Assembly (NCBI GenBank): GCA_028752905.1
Contig: JAQNBH010000048.1
Location: 186,001 to 250,000, forward strand
DNA from: Cladorhizidae sp. MBARI D1340-BT2
Lineage: Eukaryota > Porifera > Demospongiae > Poecilosclerida > Cladorhizidae
Direction of reading: 5' to 3'
Length of the DNA: 64,000 nucleotides
Shown: in pieces, positions 9,464-23,189 of the stretch
Numbering within the stretch: position 1 is the first letter of the stretch
Layout: every line of letters begins with the position of its first letter
The notes under the pieces: generated by a model
The model's input: the letters and a program-made list of their open reading frames with translations, nothing else
Told to the model about the DNA's origin: nothing
The model's database searches: none
Program-made: the position numbers and the translations under genes

Positions 9464-10371
9464 ATCAAGTAAGAGTACAATTCATAACTGCCCTAATTAA
9501 CAAGACCAAAGTCCCAGATTTTGTCAACTGATAGAGAAGGCCCTTATCTGCAACATGTCAACAGATTATCAATAAATGTAGTGGTTTTTCACTGGCAGGC
9601 CACCGCTTTGGCAACTGGAAAACGCCAGGAAAGATCACAAACCTTACCACTTCAAATCACCATAACTTGCTAATACTTAGAGTACTCAAAATTTTGGCAC
9701 GTACAAAAGACAGATAATTAGAAGGGCTATCCGGTGATATAAAAATTATCTTTTTTGGGTAAAGTGTAGAAAAGTTATGAGCTTTACGGCAAAATAACAA
9801 GATTTTTGGGGGGGAAATGAGAAACATATAGACCAAATTAGGGCAAATATCAAGATAGAGAACACACAATGAAACCTATCATTCGAATCATATCAAGTCC
9901 ATTACAGTGAAGTGTGCAGAATATTATGGATGTTTGATATCAACAGAGAGCACAGGGAGAGACCTATCTTAATAGCTATATATCAAGTTTATACAGTGAA
10001 GTGTGGAGAATCTATGAAGCTAACCTGTTTAGCATCAAGATAGAGAACACATAGAGAAACCTATCTTGTGATTCTATGTATGCAGAATATACGGATGTTT
10101 GGTATCAAGAGAGAGAACAGAGAGAGGCCTACCTTTAGAGCGATATATCAAGTCTATTCAGTGAAGTGTGGAGAATCTATGAAGCTAACATGTTTAGCTC
10201 AAGATAGAGAACACTGAGAGATACCTATCTTGCAAGTCCATTACAGTGAAGTGTGCAGAATATATGGATGTTTGGTATCAAGAGAGAGCACTTAGAGAGT
10301 CCTATCTTAATAGCTATACATCAAGTCTATTCAGTGAAGTGTGGATAATCTACGAAGCTAACATGTTTAGC
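9464..10371 (+). repeat. Unit 10, 908 bp
   Basis: Same alleles as unit 3 (GATCACAA, tract 2 T5G7A3, body CG). Second member of pair 1. Confidence 0.95.
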
Positions 10372-11279
10372 ATCAAGTAAGAGTACAATTCATAACTGCC
10401 CTAATTAACAAGACCAAAGTCCCAGATTTTGTCAACTGATAGAGAAGGCCCTTATCTGCAACATGTCAACAGATTATCAATAAATGTAGTGGTTTTTCAC
10501 TGGCAGGCCACCGCTTTGGCAACTGGAAAACGCCAGGAAAGATCGCAAACCTTACCACTTCAAATCACCATAACTTGCTAATACTTAGAGTACTCAAATT
10601 TTTTGCACGTACAAAAGACAGATAATTAGAAGGGCTATCCGGTGATATAAAAATTATCTTTTTTGGGTAAAGTGTAGAAAAGTTATGAGCTTTACGGCAA
10701 AATAACAAGATTTTGGGGGGGAAAATGAGAAACATATAGACCAAATTAGGGCAAATATCAAGATAGAGAACACACAATGAAACCTATCATTCGAATCATA
10801 TCAAGTCCATTACAGTGAAGTGTGCAGAATATTATGGATGTTTGATATCAACAGAGAGCACAGGGAGAGACCTATCTTAATAGCTATATATCAAGTTTAT
10901 ACAGTGAAGTGTGGAGAATCTATGAAGCTAACCTGTTTAGCATCAAGATAGAGAACACATAGAGAAACCTATCTTGTGATTCTATGTATGCAGAATATAC
11001 GGATGTTTGGTATCAAGAGAGAGAACAGAGAGAGGCCTACCTTTAGAGTGATATATCAAGTCTATTCAGTGAAGTGTGGAGAATCTATGAAGCTAACATG
11101 TTTAGCTCAAGATAGAGAACACTGAGAGATACCTATCTTGCAAGTCCATTACAGTGAAGTGTGCAGAATATATGGATGTTTGGTATCAAGAGAGAGCACT
11201 TAGAGAGTCCTATCTTAATAGCTATACATCAAGTCTATTCAGTGAAGTGTGGATAATCTACGAAGCTAACATGTTTAGC
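10372..11279 (+). repeat. Unit 11, 908 bp, CAAATTTTTTGC type
   Basis: Same as unit 9, at a shift of 1816. First member of pair 2. Confidence 0.95.
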
Positions 11280-12187
11280 ATCAAGTAAGAGTACAATTCA
11301 TAACTGCCCTAATTAACAAGACCAAAGTCCCAGATTTTGTCAACTGATAGAGAAGGCCCTTATCTGCAACATGTCAACAGATTATCAATAAATGTAGTGG
11401 TTTTTCACTGGCAGGCCACCGCTTTGGCAACTGGAAAACGCCAGGAAAGATCACAAACCTTACCACTTCAAATCACCATAACTTGCTAATACTTAGAGTA
11501 CTCAAAATTTTGGCACGTACAAAAGACAGATAATTAGAAGGGCTATCCGGTGATATAAAAATTATCTTTTTTGGGTAAAGTGTAGAAAAGTTATGAGCTT
11601 TACGGCAAAATAACAAGATTTTTGGGGGGGAAATGAGAAACATATAGACCAAATTAGGGCAAATATCAAGATAGAGAACACACAATGAAACCTATCATTC
11701 GAATCATATCAAGTCCATTACAGTGAAGTGTGCAGAATATTATGGATGTTTGATATCAACAGAGAGCACAGGGAGAGACCTATCTTAATAGCTATATATC
11801 AAGTTTATACAGTGAAGTGTGGAGAATCTATGAAGCTAACCTGTTTAGCATCAAGATAGAGAACACATAGAGAAACCTATCTTGTGATTCTATGTATGCA
11901 GAATATACGGATGTTTGGTATCAAGAGAGAGAACAGAGAGAGGCCTACCTTTAGAGCGATATATCAAGTCTATTCAGTGAAGTGTGGAGAATCTATGAAG
12001 CTAACATGTTTAGCTCAAGATAGAGAACACTGAGAGATACCTATCTTGCAAGTCCATTACAGTGAAGTGTGCAGAATATATGGATGTTTGGTATCAAGAG
12101 AGAGCACTTAGAGAGTCCTATCTTAATAGCTATACATCAAGTCTATTCAGTGAAGTGTGGATAATCTACGAAGCTAACATGTTTAGC
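11280..12187 (+). repeat. Unit 12, 908 bp
   Basis: Same as unit 10, at a shift of 1816. Second member of pair 2. Confidence 0.95.
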
Positions 12188-13095
12188 ATCAAGTAAGAGT
12201 ACAATTCATAACTGCCCTAATTAACAAGACCAAAGTCCCAGATTTTGTCAACTGATAGAGAAGGCCCTTATCTGCAACATGTCAACAGATTATCAATAAA
12301 TGTAGTGGTTTTTCACTGGCAGGCCACCGCTTTGGCAACTGGAAAACGCCAGGAAAGATCGCAAACCTTACCACTTCAAATCACCATAACTTGCTAATAC
12401 TTAGAGTACTCAAATTTTTTGCACGTACAAAAGACAGATAATTAGAAGGGCTATCCGGTGATATAAAAATTATCTTTTTTGGGTAAAGTGTAGAAAAGTT
12501 ATGAGCTTTACGGCAAAATAACAAGATTTTGGGGGGGAAAATGAGAAACATATAGACCAAATTAGGGCAAATATCAAGATAGAGAACACACAATGAAACC
12601 TATCATTCGAATCATATCAAGTCCATTACAGTGAAGTGTGCAGAATATTATGGATGTTTGATATCAACAGAGAGCACAGGGAGAGACCTATCTTAATAGC
12701 TATATATCAAGTTTATACAGTGAAGTGTGGAGAATCTATGAAGCTAACCTGTTTAGCATCAAGATAGAGAACACATAGAGAAACCTATCTTGTGATTCTA
12801 TGTATGCAGAATATACGGATGTTTGGTATCAAGAGAGAGAACAGAGAGAGGCCTACCTTTAGAGTGATATATCAAGTCTATTCAGTGAAGTGTGGAGAAT
12901 CTATGAAGCTAACATGTTTAGCTCAAGATAGAGAACACTGAGAGATACCTATCTTGCAAGTCCATTACAGTGAAGTGTGCAGAATATATGGATGTTTGGT
13001 ATCAAGAGAGAGCACTTAGAGAGTCCTATCTTAATAGCTATACATCAAGTCTATTCAGTGAAGTGTGGATAATCTACGAAGCTAACATGTTTAGC
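12188..13095 (+). repeat. Unit 13, 908 bp, CAAATTTTTTGC type
   Basis: Same as units 9 and 11. First member of pair 3. Confidence 0.95.
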
Positions 13096-14003
13096 ATCAA
13101 GTAAGAGTACAATTCATAACTGCCCTAATTAACAAGACCAAAGTCCCAGATTTTGTCAACTGATAGAGAAGGCCCTTATCTGCAACATGTCAACAGATTA
13201 TCAATAAATGTAGTGGTTTTTCACTGGCAGGCCACCGCTTTGGCAACTGGAAAACGCCAGGAAAGATCACAAACCTTACCACTTCAAATCACCATAACTT
13301 GCTAATACTTAGAGTACTCAAAATTTTGGCACGTACAAAAGACAGATAATTAGAAGGGCTATCCGGTGATATAAAAATTATCTTTTTTGGGTAAAGTGTA
13401 GAAAAGTTATGAGCTTTACGGCAAAATAACAAGATTTTTGGGGGGGAAATGAGAAACATATAGACCAAATTAGGGCAAATATCAAGATAGAGAACACACA
13501 ATGAAACCTATCATTCGAATCATATCAAGTCCATTACAGTGAAGTGTGCAGAATATTATGGATGTTTGATATCAACAGAGAGCACAGGGAGAGACCTATC
13601 TTAATAGCTATATATCAAGTTTATACAGTGAAGTGTGGAGAATCTATGAAGCTAACCTGTTTAGCATCAAGATAGAGAACACATAGAGAAACCTATCTTG
13701 TGATTCTATGTATGCAGAATATACGGATGTTTGGTATCAAGAGAGAGAACAGAGAGAGGCCTACCTTTAGAGCGATATATCAAGTCTATTCAGTGAAGTG
13801 TGGAGAATCTATGAAGCTAACATGTTTAGCTCAAGATAGAGAACACTGAGAGATACCTATCTTGCAAGTCCATTACAGTGAAGTGTGCAGAATATATGGA
13901 TGTTTGGTATCAAGAGAGAGCACTTAGAGAGTCCTATCTTAATAGCTATACATCAAGTCTATTCAGTGAAGTGTGGATAATCTACGAAGCTAACATGTTT
14001 AGC
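13096..14003 (+). repeat. Unit 14, 908 bp
   Basis: Same as units 10 and 12. Second member of pair 3, the last pair of copy 2. Confidence 0.95.
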
Positions 14004-15249
14004 ATCAAGTAAGAGTACAATTCATAACTGCCCTAATTAACAAGACCAAAGTCCCAGATTTTGTCAACTGATAGAGAAGGCCCTTATCTGCAACATGTCA
14101 ACAGATTATCAATAAATGTAGTGGTTTTTCACTGGCAGGCCACCGCTTTGGCAACTGGAAAACGCCAGGAAAGATCGCAAACCTTACCACTTCAAATCAC
14201 CATAACTTGCTAATACTTAGAGTACTCAAAATTTTGGCACGTACAAAAGACAGATAATTAGAAGGGCTATCCGGTGTTATAAAAATTATCTTTTGGGGGT
14301 AAAGTGTAGAAAAGTTATGAGCTTTACGGCAAAATAACAAGATTTTTGGGGGGGAAATGAGAAACATATAGACCAAATTAGGGCAAATATCAAGATAGAG
14401 AACACACAATGAAACCTATCATTCGAATCATATCAAGTCCATTACAGTGAAGTGTGCAGAATATTATGGATGTTTGATATCAACAGAGAGCACAGGGAGA
14501 GACCTATCTTAATAGCTATATATCAAGTTTATACAGTGAAGTGTGGAGAATCTATGAAGCTAACCTGTTTAGCATCAAGATAGAGAACACATAGAGAAAC
14601 CTATCTTGTGATTCTATGTATGCAGAATATACGGATGTTTGGTATCAAGAGAGAGAACAGAGAGAGGCCTACCTTTAGAGCTATATATCAAGTCTATTCA
14701 GTGAAGTGTGGAGAATCTATGAAGCTAACATGTTTAGCTCAAGATAGAGAACACTGAGAGATACCTATCTTGCAAGTCCATTACAGTGAAGTGTGCAGAA
14801 TATATGGATGTTTGGTATCAAGAGAGAGCACTTAGAGAGTCCTATCTTAATAGCTATACATCAAGTCTATTCAGTGAAGTGTGGAGAATCTATGAAGCTA
14901 ACCTGTTTAGCATCAAGATAGAGAACACATAGAGAAACCTATCTTGTGATTCTATGTATGCAGAATATACGGATGTTTGGTATCAAGAGAGAGAACAGAG
15001 AGAGGCCTACCTTTAGAGCTATATATCAAGTCTATTCAGTGAAGTGTGGAGAATCTATGAAGCTAACATGTTCAGCTCAAGATAGAGAACACTGAGAGAT
15101 ACCTATCTTGCAAGTCCATTACAGTGAAGTGTGCAGAATATATGGATGTTTGGTATCAAGAGAGAGCACTTAGAGAGTCCTATCTTAATAGCTATACATC
15201 AAGTCTATTCAGTGAAGTGTGGATAATCTACGAAGCTAACATGTTTAGC
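14004..15249 (+). repeat. Unit 15, extended 1246 bp
   Basis: Equivalent of unit 4 (CCGGTGTTAT, tract 1 T4G5, tract 2 T5G7A3). Chimeric C2 at 14817-14911; extra B-C at 14912-15249. Confidence 0.95.
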
Positions 15250-16495
15250 ATCAAGTAAGAGTACAATTCATAACTGCCCTAATTAACAAGACCAAAGTCC
15301 CAGATTTTGTCAACTGATAGAGATGGCCCTTATCTGCAACATGTCAACAGATTATCAATAAATGTAGTGGTTTTTCACTGGCAGGCCACCGCTTTGGCAA
15401 CTGGAAAACGCCAGGAAAGATCGCAAACCTTACCACTTCAAATCACCATAACTTGCTAATACTTAGAGTACTCAAAATTTTGGCACGTACAAAAGACAGA
15501 TAATTAGAAGGGCTATCCGGTGATATAAAAATTATCTTTTTGGGGTAAAGTGTAGAAAAGTTATGAGCTTTACGGCAAAATAACAAGATTTTTTGGGGGA
15601 AAATGAGAAACATATAGACCAAATTAGGGCAAATATCAAGATAGAGAACACACAATGAAACCTATCATTCGAATCATATCAAGTCCATTACAGTGAAGTC
15701 TGCAGAATATTATGGATGTTTGATATCAACAGAGAGCACAGGGAGAGACCTATCTTAATAGCTATATATCAAGTTTATACAGTGAAGTGTGGAGAATCTA
15801 TGAAGCTAACCTGTTTAGCATCAAGATAGAGAACACATAGAGAAACCTATCTTGTGATTCTATGTATGCAGAATATACGGATGTTTGGTATCAAGAGAGA
15901 GAACAGAGAGAGGCCTACCTTTAGAGCTATATATCAAGTCTATTCAGTGAAGTGTGGAGAATCTATGAAGCTAACATGTTTAGCTCAAGATAGAGAACAC
16001 TGAGAGATACCTATCTTGCAAGTCCATTACAGTGAAGTGTGCAGAATATATGGATGTTTGGTATCAAGAGAGAGCACTTAGAGAGTCCTATCTTAATAGC
16101 TATACATCAAGTCTATTCAGTGAAGTGTGGAGAATCTATGAAGCTAACCTGTTTAGCATCAAGATAGAGAACACATAGAGAAACCTATCTTGTGATTCTA
16201 TGTATGCAGAATATACGGATGTTTGGTATCAAGAGAGAGAACAGAGAGAGGCCTACCTTTAGAGCTATATATCAAGTCTATTCAGTGAAGTGTGGAGAAT
16301 CTATGAAGCTAACATGTTCAGCTCAAGATAGAGAACACTGAGAGATACCTATCTTGCAAGTCCATTACAGTGAAGTGTGCAGAATATATGGATGTTTGGT
16401 ATCAAGAGAGAGCACTTAGAGAGTCCTATCTTAATAGCTATACATCAAGTCTATTCAGTGAAGTGTGGATAATCTACGAAGCTAACATGTTTAGC
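15250..16495 (+). repeat. Unit 16, extended 1246 bp
   Basis: U as in unit 5 (+84 T, tract 1 T5G4, tract 2 T6G5A4, GAAGTCTGC in A1) but with an A-B-C-B-C body. Chimeric C2 at 16063-16157; extra B-C at 16158-16495. Directly follows another extended unit. Confidence 0.95.
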
Positions 16496-17403
16496 ATCAA
16501 GTAAGAGTACAATTCATAACTGCCCTAATTAACAAGACCAAAGTCCCAGATTTTGTCAACTGATAGAGATGGCCCTTATCTGCAACATGTCAACAGATTA
16601 TCAATAAATGTAGTGGTTTTTCACTGGCAGGCCACCGCTTTGGCAACTGGAAAACGCCAGGAAAGATCGCAAACCTTACCACTTCAAATCACCATAACTT
16701 GCTAATACTTAGAGTACTCAAAATTTTGGCACGTACAAAAGACAGATAATTAGAAGGGCTATCCGGTGATATAAAAATTATCTTTTTGGGGTAAAGTGTA
16801 GAAAAGTTATGAGCTTTACGGCAAAATAACAAGATTTTTGGGGGGAAAATGAGAAACATATAGACCAAATTAGGGCAAATATCAAGATAGAGAACACACA
16901 ATGAAACCTATCATTCGAATCATATCAAGTCCATTACAGTGAAGTCTGCAGAATATTATCGATGTTTGATATCAACAGAGAGCACAGGGAGAGACCTATC
17001 TTAATAGCTATATATCAAGTTTATACAGTGAAGTGTGGAGAATCTATGAAGCTAACCTGTTTAGCATCAAGATAGAGAACACATAGAGAAACCTATCTTG
17101 TGATTCTATGTATGCAGAATATACGGATGTTTGGTATCAAGAGAGAGAACAGAGAGAGACCTACCTTTAGAGCTATATATCAAGTCTATTCAGTGAAGTG
17201 TGGAGAATCTATGAAGCTAACATGTTCAGCTCAAGATAGAGAACACTGAGAGATACCTATCTTGCAAGTCCATTACAGTGAAGTGTGCAGAATATATGGA
17301 TGTTTGGTATCAAGAGTGAGCACTTAGAGAGTCCTATCTTAATAGCTATACATCAAGTCTATTCAGTGAAGTGTGGCTAATCTACGAAGCTAACATGTTT
17401 AGC
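16496..17403 (+). repeat. Unit 17, 908 bp
   Basis: +84 T; tract 1 T5G4; tract 2 T5G6A4; A1 has GAAGTCTGC and ATTATCG. Body GAGAGACCTACC, CT, CATGTTCA, GAGTGAG, GGCTAATC. Confidence 0.95.
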
Positions 17404-18311
17404 ATCAAGTAAGAGTACAATTCATAACTGCCCTAATTAACAAGACCAAAGTCCCAGATTTTGTCAACTGATAGAGAAGGCCCTTATCTGCAACATGTCA
17501 ACAGATTATCAATAAATGTAGTGGTTTTTCACTGGCAGGCCACCGCTTTGGCAACTGGAAAACGCCAGGAAAGATCGCAAACCTTACCACTTCAAATCAC
17601 CATAACTTGCTAATACTTAGAGTACTCAAAATTTTGGCACGTACAAAAGACAGATAATTAGAAGGGCTATCCGGTGATATAAAAATTATCTTTTTTGGGT
17701 AAAGTGTAGCAAAGTTATGAGCTTAACGGCAAAATAACAAGATTTTGGGGTGGAAAATGAGAAACATATAGACCAAATTAGGGCAAATATCAAGATAGAG
17801 AACACACAATGAAACCTATCATTCGAATCATATCAAGTCCATTACAGAGAAGTGTGCAGAATATTATGGATGTTTGATATCAACAGAGAGCACAGGGAGA
17901 GACCTATCTTAATAGCTATATATCAAGTTTATACAGTGAAGTGTGGAGAATCTATGAAGCTAACCTGTTTAGCATCAAGATAGAGAACACATAGAGAAAC
18001 CTATCTTGTGATTCTATGTATGCAGAATATACGGATGTTTGGTATCAAGAGAGAGAACAGAGAGAGGCCTACCTTTAGAGCGATATATCAAGTCTATTCA
18101 GTGAAGTGTGGAGAATCTATGAAGCTAACATGTTTAGCTCAAGATAGAGAACACTGAGAGATACCTATCTTGCAAGTCCATTACAGTGAAGTGTGCAGAA
18201 TATATGGATGTTTGGTATCAAGAGAGAGCACTTAGAGAGTCCTATCTTAATAGCTATACATCAAGTCTATTCAGTGAAGTGTGGATAATCTACGAAGCTA
18301 ACATGTCTAGC
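17404..18311 (+). repeat. Unit 18, 908 bp, TAA-marked, recombinant U
   Basis: A at 17725 in GCTTAACGG, interrupted tract 2, ACAGAGAAG, CG and CATGTCT as in units 1 and 8. However +84 is A rather than T, so the first part of its U comes from another subtype. Confidence 0.95.
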
Positions 18312-19219
18312 ATCAAGTAAGAGTACAATTCATAACTGCCCTAATTAACAAGACCAAAGTCCCAGATTTTGTCAACTGATAGAGAAGGCCCTTATCTGCA
18401 ACATGTCAACAGATTATCAATAAATGTAGTGGTTTTTCACTGGCAGGCCACCGCTTTGGCAACTGGAAAACGCCAGGAAAGATCGCAAACCTTACCACTT
18501 CAAATCACCATAACTTGCTAATACTTAGAGTACTCAAATTTTTTGCACGTACAAAAGACAGATAATTAGAAGGGCTATCCGGTGATATAAAAATTATCTT
18601 TTTTGGGTAAAGTGTAGAAAAGTTATGAGCTTTACGGCAAAATAACAAGATTTTGGGGGGGAAAATGAGAAACATATAGACCAAATTAGGGCAAATATCA
18701 AGATAGAGAACACACAATGAAACCTATCATTCGAATCATATCAAGTCCATTACAGTGAAGTGTGCAGAATATTATGGATGTTTGATATCAACAGAGAGCA
18801 CAGGGAGAGACCTATCTTAATAGCTATATATCAAGTTTATACAGTGAAGTGTGGAGAATCTATGAAGCTAACCTGTTTAGCATCAAGATAGAGAACACAT
18901 AGAGAAACCTATCTTGTGATTCTATGTATGCAGAATATACGGATGTTTGGTATCAAGAGAGAGAACAGAGAGAGGCCTACCTTTAGAGTGATATATCAAG
19001 TCTATTCAGTGAAGTGTGGAGAATCTATGAAGCTAACATGTTTAGCTCAAGATAGAGAACACTGAGAGATACCTATCTTGCAAGTCCATTACAGTGAAGT
19101 GTGCAGAATATATGGATGTTTGGTATCAAGAGAGAGCACTTAGAGAGTCCTATCTTAATAGCTATACATCAAGTCTATTCAGTGAAGTGTGGATAATCTA
19201 CGAAGCTAACATGTTTAGC
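18312..19219 (+). repeat. Unit 19, 908 bp, CAAATTTTTTGC type
   Basis: Same as unit 2 (T4G7A4, TG). First member of pair 1 of copy 3. Confidence 0.95.
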
Positions 19220-20127
19220 ATCAAGTAAGAGTACAATTCATAACTGCCCTAATTAACAAGACCAAAGTCCCAGATTTTGTCAACTGATAGAGAAGGCCCT
19301 TATCTGCAACATGTCAACAGATTATCAATAAATGTAGTGGTTTTTCACTGGCAGGCCACCGCTTTGGCAACTGGAAAACGCCAGGAAAGATCACAAACCT
19401 TACCACTTCAAATCACCATAACTTGCTAATACTTAGAGTACTCAAAATTTTGGCACGTACAAAAGACAGATAATTAGAAGGGCTATCCGGTGATATAAAA
19501 ATTATCTTTTTTGGGTAAAGTGTAGAAAAGTTATGAGCTTTACGGCAAAATAACAAGATTTTTGGGGGGGAAATGAGAAACATATAGACCAAATTAGGGC
19601 AAATATCAAGATAGAGAACACACAATGAAACCTATCATTCGAATCATATCAAGTCCATTACAGTGAAGTGTGCAGAATATTATGGATGTTTGATATCAAC
19701 AGAGAGCACAGGGAGAGACCTATCTTAATAGCTATATATCAAGTTTATACAGTGAAGTGTGGAGAATCTATGAAGCTAACCTGTTTAGCATCAAGATAGA
19801 GAACACATAGAGAAACCTATCTTGTGATTCTATGTATGCAGAATATACGGATGTTTGGTATCAAGAGAGAGAACAGAGAGAGGCCTACCTTTAGAGCGAT
19901 ATATCAAGTCTATTCAGTGAAGTGTGGAGAATCTATGAAGCTAACATGTTTAGCTCAAGATAGAGAACACTGAGAGATACCTATCTTGCAAGTCCATTAC
20001 AGTGAAGTGTGCAGAATATATGGATGTTTGGTATCAAGAGAGAGCACTTAGAGAGTCCTATCTTAATAGCTATACATCAAGTCTATTCAGTGAAGTGTGG
20101 ATAATCTACGAAGCTAACATGTTTAGC
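19220..20127 (+). repeat. Unit 20, 908 bp
   Basis: Same as unit 3 (GATCACAA, T5G7A3, CG). Second member of pair 1. Confidence 0.95.
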
Positions 20128-21035
20128 ATCAAGTAAGAGTACAATTCATAACTGCCCTAATTAACAAGACCAAAGTCCCAGATTTTGTCAACTGATAGAG
20201 AAGGCCCTTATCTGCAACATGTCAACAGATTATCAATAAATGTAGTGGTTTTTCACTGGCAGGCCACCGCTTTGGCAACTGGAAAACGCCAGGAAAGATC
20301 GCAAACCTTACCACTTCAAATCACCATAACTTGCTAATACTTAGAGTACTCAAATTTTTTGCACGTACAAAAGACAGATAATTAGAAGGGCTATCCGGTG
20401 ATATAAAAATTATCTTTTTTGGGTAAAGTGTAGAAAAGTTATGAGCTTTACGGCAAAATAACAAGATTTTGGGGGGGAAAATGAGAAACATATAGACCAA
20501 ATTAGGGCAAATATCAAGATAGAGAACACACAATGAAACCTATCATTCGAATCATATCAAGTCCATTACAGTGAAGTGTGCAGAATATTATGGATGTTTG
20601 ATATCAACAGAGAGCACAGGGAGAGACCTATCTTAATAGCTATATATCAAGTTTATACAGTGAAGTGTGGAGAATCTATGAAGCTAACCTGTTTAGCATC
20701 AAGATAGAGAACACATAGAGAAACCTATCTTGTGATTCTATGTATGCAGAATATACGGATGTTTGGTATCAAGAGAGAGAACAGAGAGAGGCCTACCTTT
20801 AGAGTGATATATCAAGTCTATTCAGTGAAGTGTGGAGAATCTATGAAGCTAACATGTTTAGCTCAAGATAGAGAACACTGAGAGATACCTATCTTGCAAG
20901 TCCATTACAGTGAAGTGTGCAGAATATATGGATGTTTGGTATCAAGAGAGAGCACTTAGAGAGTCCTATCTTAATAGCTATACATCAAGTCTATTCAGTG
21001 AAGTGTGGATAATCTACGAAGCTAACATGTTTAGC
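20128..21035 (+). repeat. Unit 21, 908 bp, CAAATTTTTTGC type
   Basis: Same as unit 19. First member of pair 2. Confidence 0.95.
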
Positions 21036-21943
21036 ATCAAGTAAGAGTACAATTCATAACTGCCCTAATTAACAAGACCAAAGTCCCAGATTTTGTCAAC
21101 TGATAGAGAAGGCCCTTATCTGCAACATGTCAACAGATTATCAATAAATGTAGTGGTTTTTCACTGGCAGGCCACCGCTTTGGCAACTGGAAAACGCCAG
21201 GAAAGATCACAAACCTTACCACTTCAAATCACCATAACTTGCTAATACTTAGAGTACTCAAAATTTTGGCACGTACAAAAGACAGATAATTAGAAGGGCT
21301 ATCCGGTGATATAAAAATTATCTTTTTTGGGTAAAGTGTAGAAAAGTTATGAGCTTTACGGCAAAATAACAAGATTTTTGGGGGGGAAATGAGAAACATA
21401 TAGACCAAATTAGGGCAAATATCAAGATAGAGAACACACAATGAAACCTATCATTCGAATCATATCAAGTCCATTACAGTGAAGTGTGCAGAATATTATG
21501 GATGTTTGATATCAACAGAGAGCACAGGGAGAGACCTATCTTAATAGCTATATATCAAGTTTATACAGTGAAGTGTGGAGAATCTATGAAGCTAACCTGT
21601 TTAGCATCAAGATAGAGAACACATAGAGAAACCTATCTTGTGATTCTATGTATGCAGAATATACGGATGTTTGGTATCAAGAGAGAGAACAGAGAGAGGC
21701 CTACCTTTAGAGCGATATATCAAGTCTATTCAGTGAAGTGTGGAGAATCTATGAAGCTAACATGTTTAGCTCAAGATAGAGAACACTGAGAGATACCTAT
21801 CTTGCAAGTCCATTACAGTGAAGTGTGCAGAATATATGGATGTTTGGTATCAAGAGAGAGCACTTAGAGAGTCCTATCTTAATAGCTATACATCAAGTCT
21901 ATTCAGTGAAGTGTGGATAATCTACGAAGCTAACATGTTTAGC
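21036..21943 (+). repeat. Unit 22, 908 bp
   Basis: Same as unit 20. Second member of pair 2. Confidence 0.95.
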
Positions 21944-23189
21944 ATCAAGTAAGAGTACAATTCATAACTGCCCTAATTAACAAGACCAAAGTCCCAGATT
22001 TTGTCAACTGATAGAGAAGGCCCTTATCTGCAACATGTCAACAGATTATCAATAAATGTAGTGGTTTTTCACTGGCAGGCCACCGCTTTGGCAACTGGAA
22101 AACGCCAGGAAAGATCGCAAACCTTACCACTTCAAATCACCATAACTTGCTAATACTTAGAGTACTCAAAATTTTGGCACGTACAAAAGACAGATAATTA
22201 GAAGGGCTATCCGGTGTTATAAAAATTATCTTTTGGGGGTAAAGTGTAGAAAAGTTATGAGCTTTACGGCAAAATAACAAGATTTTTGGGGGGGAAATGA
22301 GAAACATATAGACCAAATTAGGGCAAATATCAAGATAGAGAACACACAATGAAACCTATCATTCGAATCATATCAAGTCCATTACAGTGAAGTGTGCAGA
22401 ATATTATGGATGTTTGATATCAACAGAGAGCACAGGGAGAGACCTATCTTAATAGCTATATATCAAGTTTATACAGTGAAGTGTGGAGAATCTATGAAGC
22501 TAACCTGTTTAGCATCAAGATAGAGAACACATAGAGAAACCTATCTTGTGATTCTATGTATGCAGAATATACGGATGTTTGGTATCAAGAGAGAGAACAG
22601 AGAGAGGCCTACCTTTAGAGCTATATATCAAGTCTATTCAGTGAAGTGTGGAGAATCTATGAAGCTAACATGTTTAGCTCAAGATAGAGAACACTGAGAG
22701 ATACCTATCTTGCAAGTCCATTACAGTGAAGTGTGCAGAATATATGGATGTTTGGTATCAAGAGAGAGCACTTAGAGAGTCCTATCTTAATAGCTATACA
22801 TCAAGTCTATTCAGTGAAGTGTGGAGAATCTATGAAGCTAACCTGTTTAGCATCAAGATAGAGAACACATAGAGAAACCTATCTTGTGATTCTATGTATG
22901 CAGAATATACGGATGTTTGGTATCAAGAGAGAGAACAGAGAGAGGCCTACCTTTAGAGCTATATATCAAGTCTATTCAGTGAAGTGTGGAGAATCTATGA
23001 AGCTAACATGTTCAGCTCAAGATAGAGAACACTGAGAGATACCTATCTTGCAAGTCCATTACAGTGAAGTGTGCAGAATATATGGATGTTTGGTATCAAG
23101 AGAGAGCACTTAGAGAGTCCTATCTTAATAGCTATACATCAAGTCTATTCAGTGAAGTGTGGATAATCTACGAAGCTAACATGTTTAGC
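21944..23189 (+). repeat. Unit 23, extended 1246 bp
   Basis: Equivalent of units 4 and 15. Chimeric C2 at 22757-22851; extra B-C at 22852-23189. Confidence 0.95.

Larger units (their letters stand above)
7648..17403 (+). repeat. Macro-repeat copy 2 (9756 bp)
   Basis: Begins with the same marked unit as copy 1 (AA in GCTTAACGG, interrupted G tract, ACAGAGAAG in A1). It holds three 1816 bp pairs (8556/9464, 10372/11280, 12188/13096), two consecutive 1246 bp units (14004, 15250) and one 908 bp unit (16496). It lacks the equivalents of units 5494 and 6402. Confidence 0.85.
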
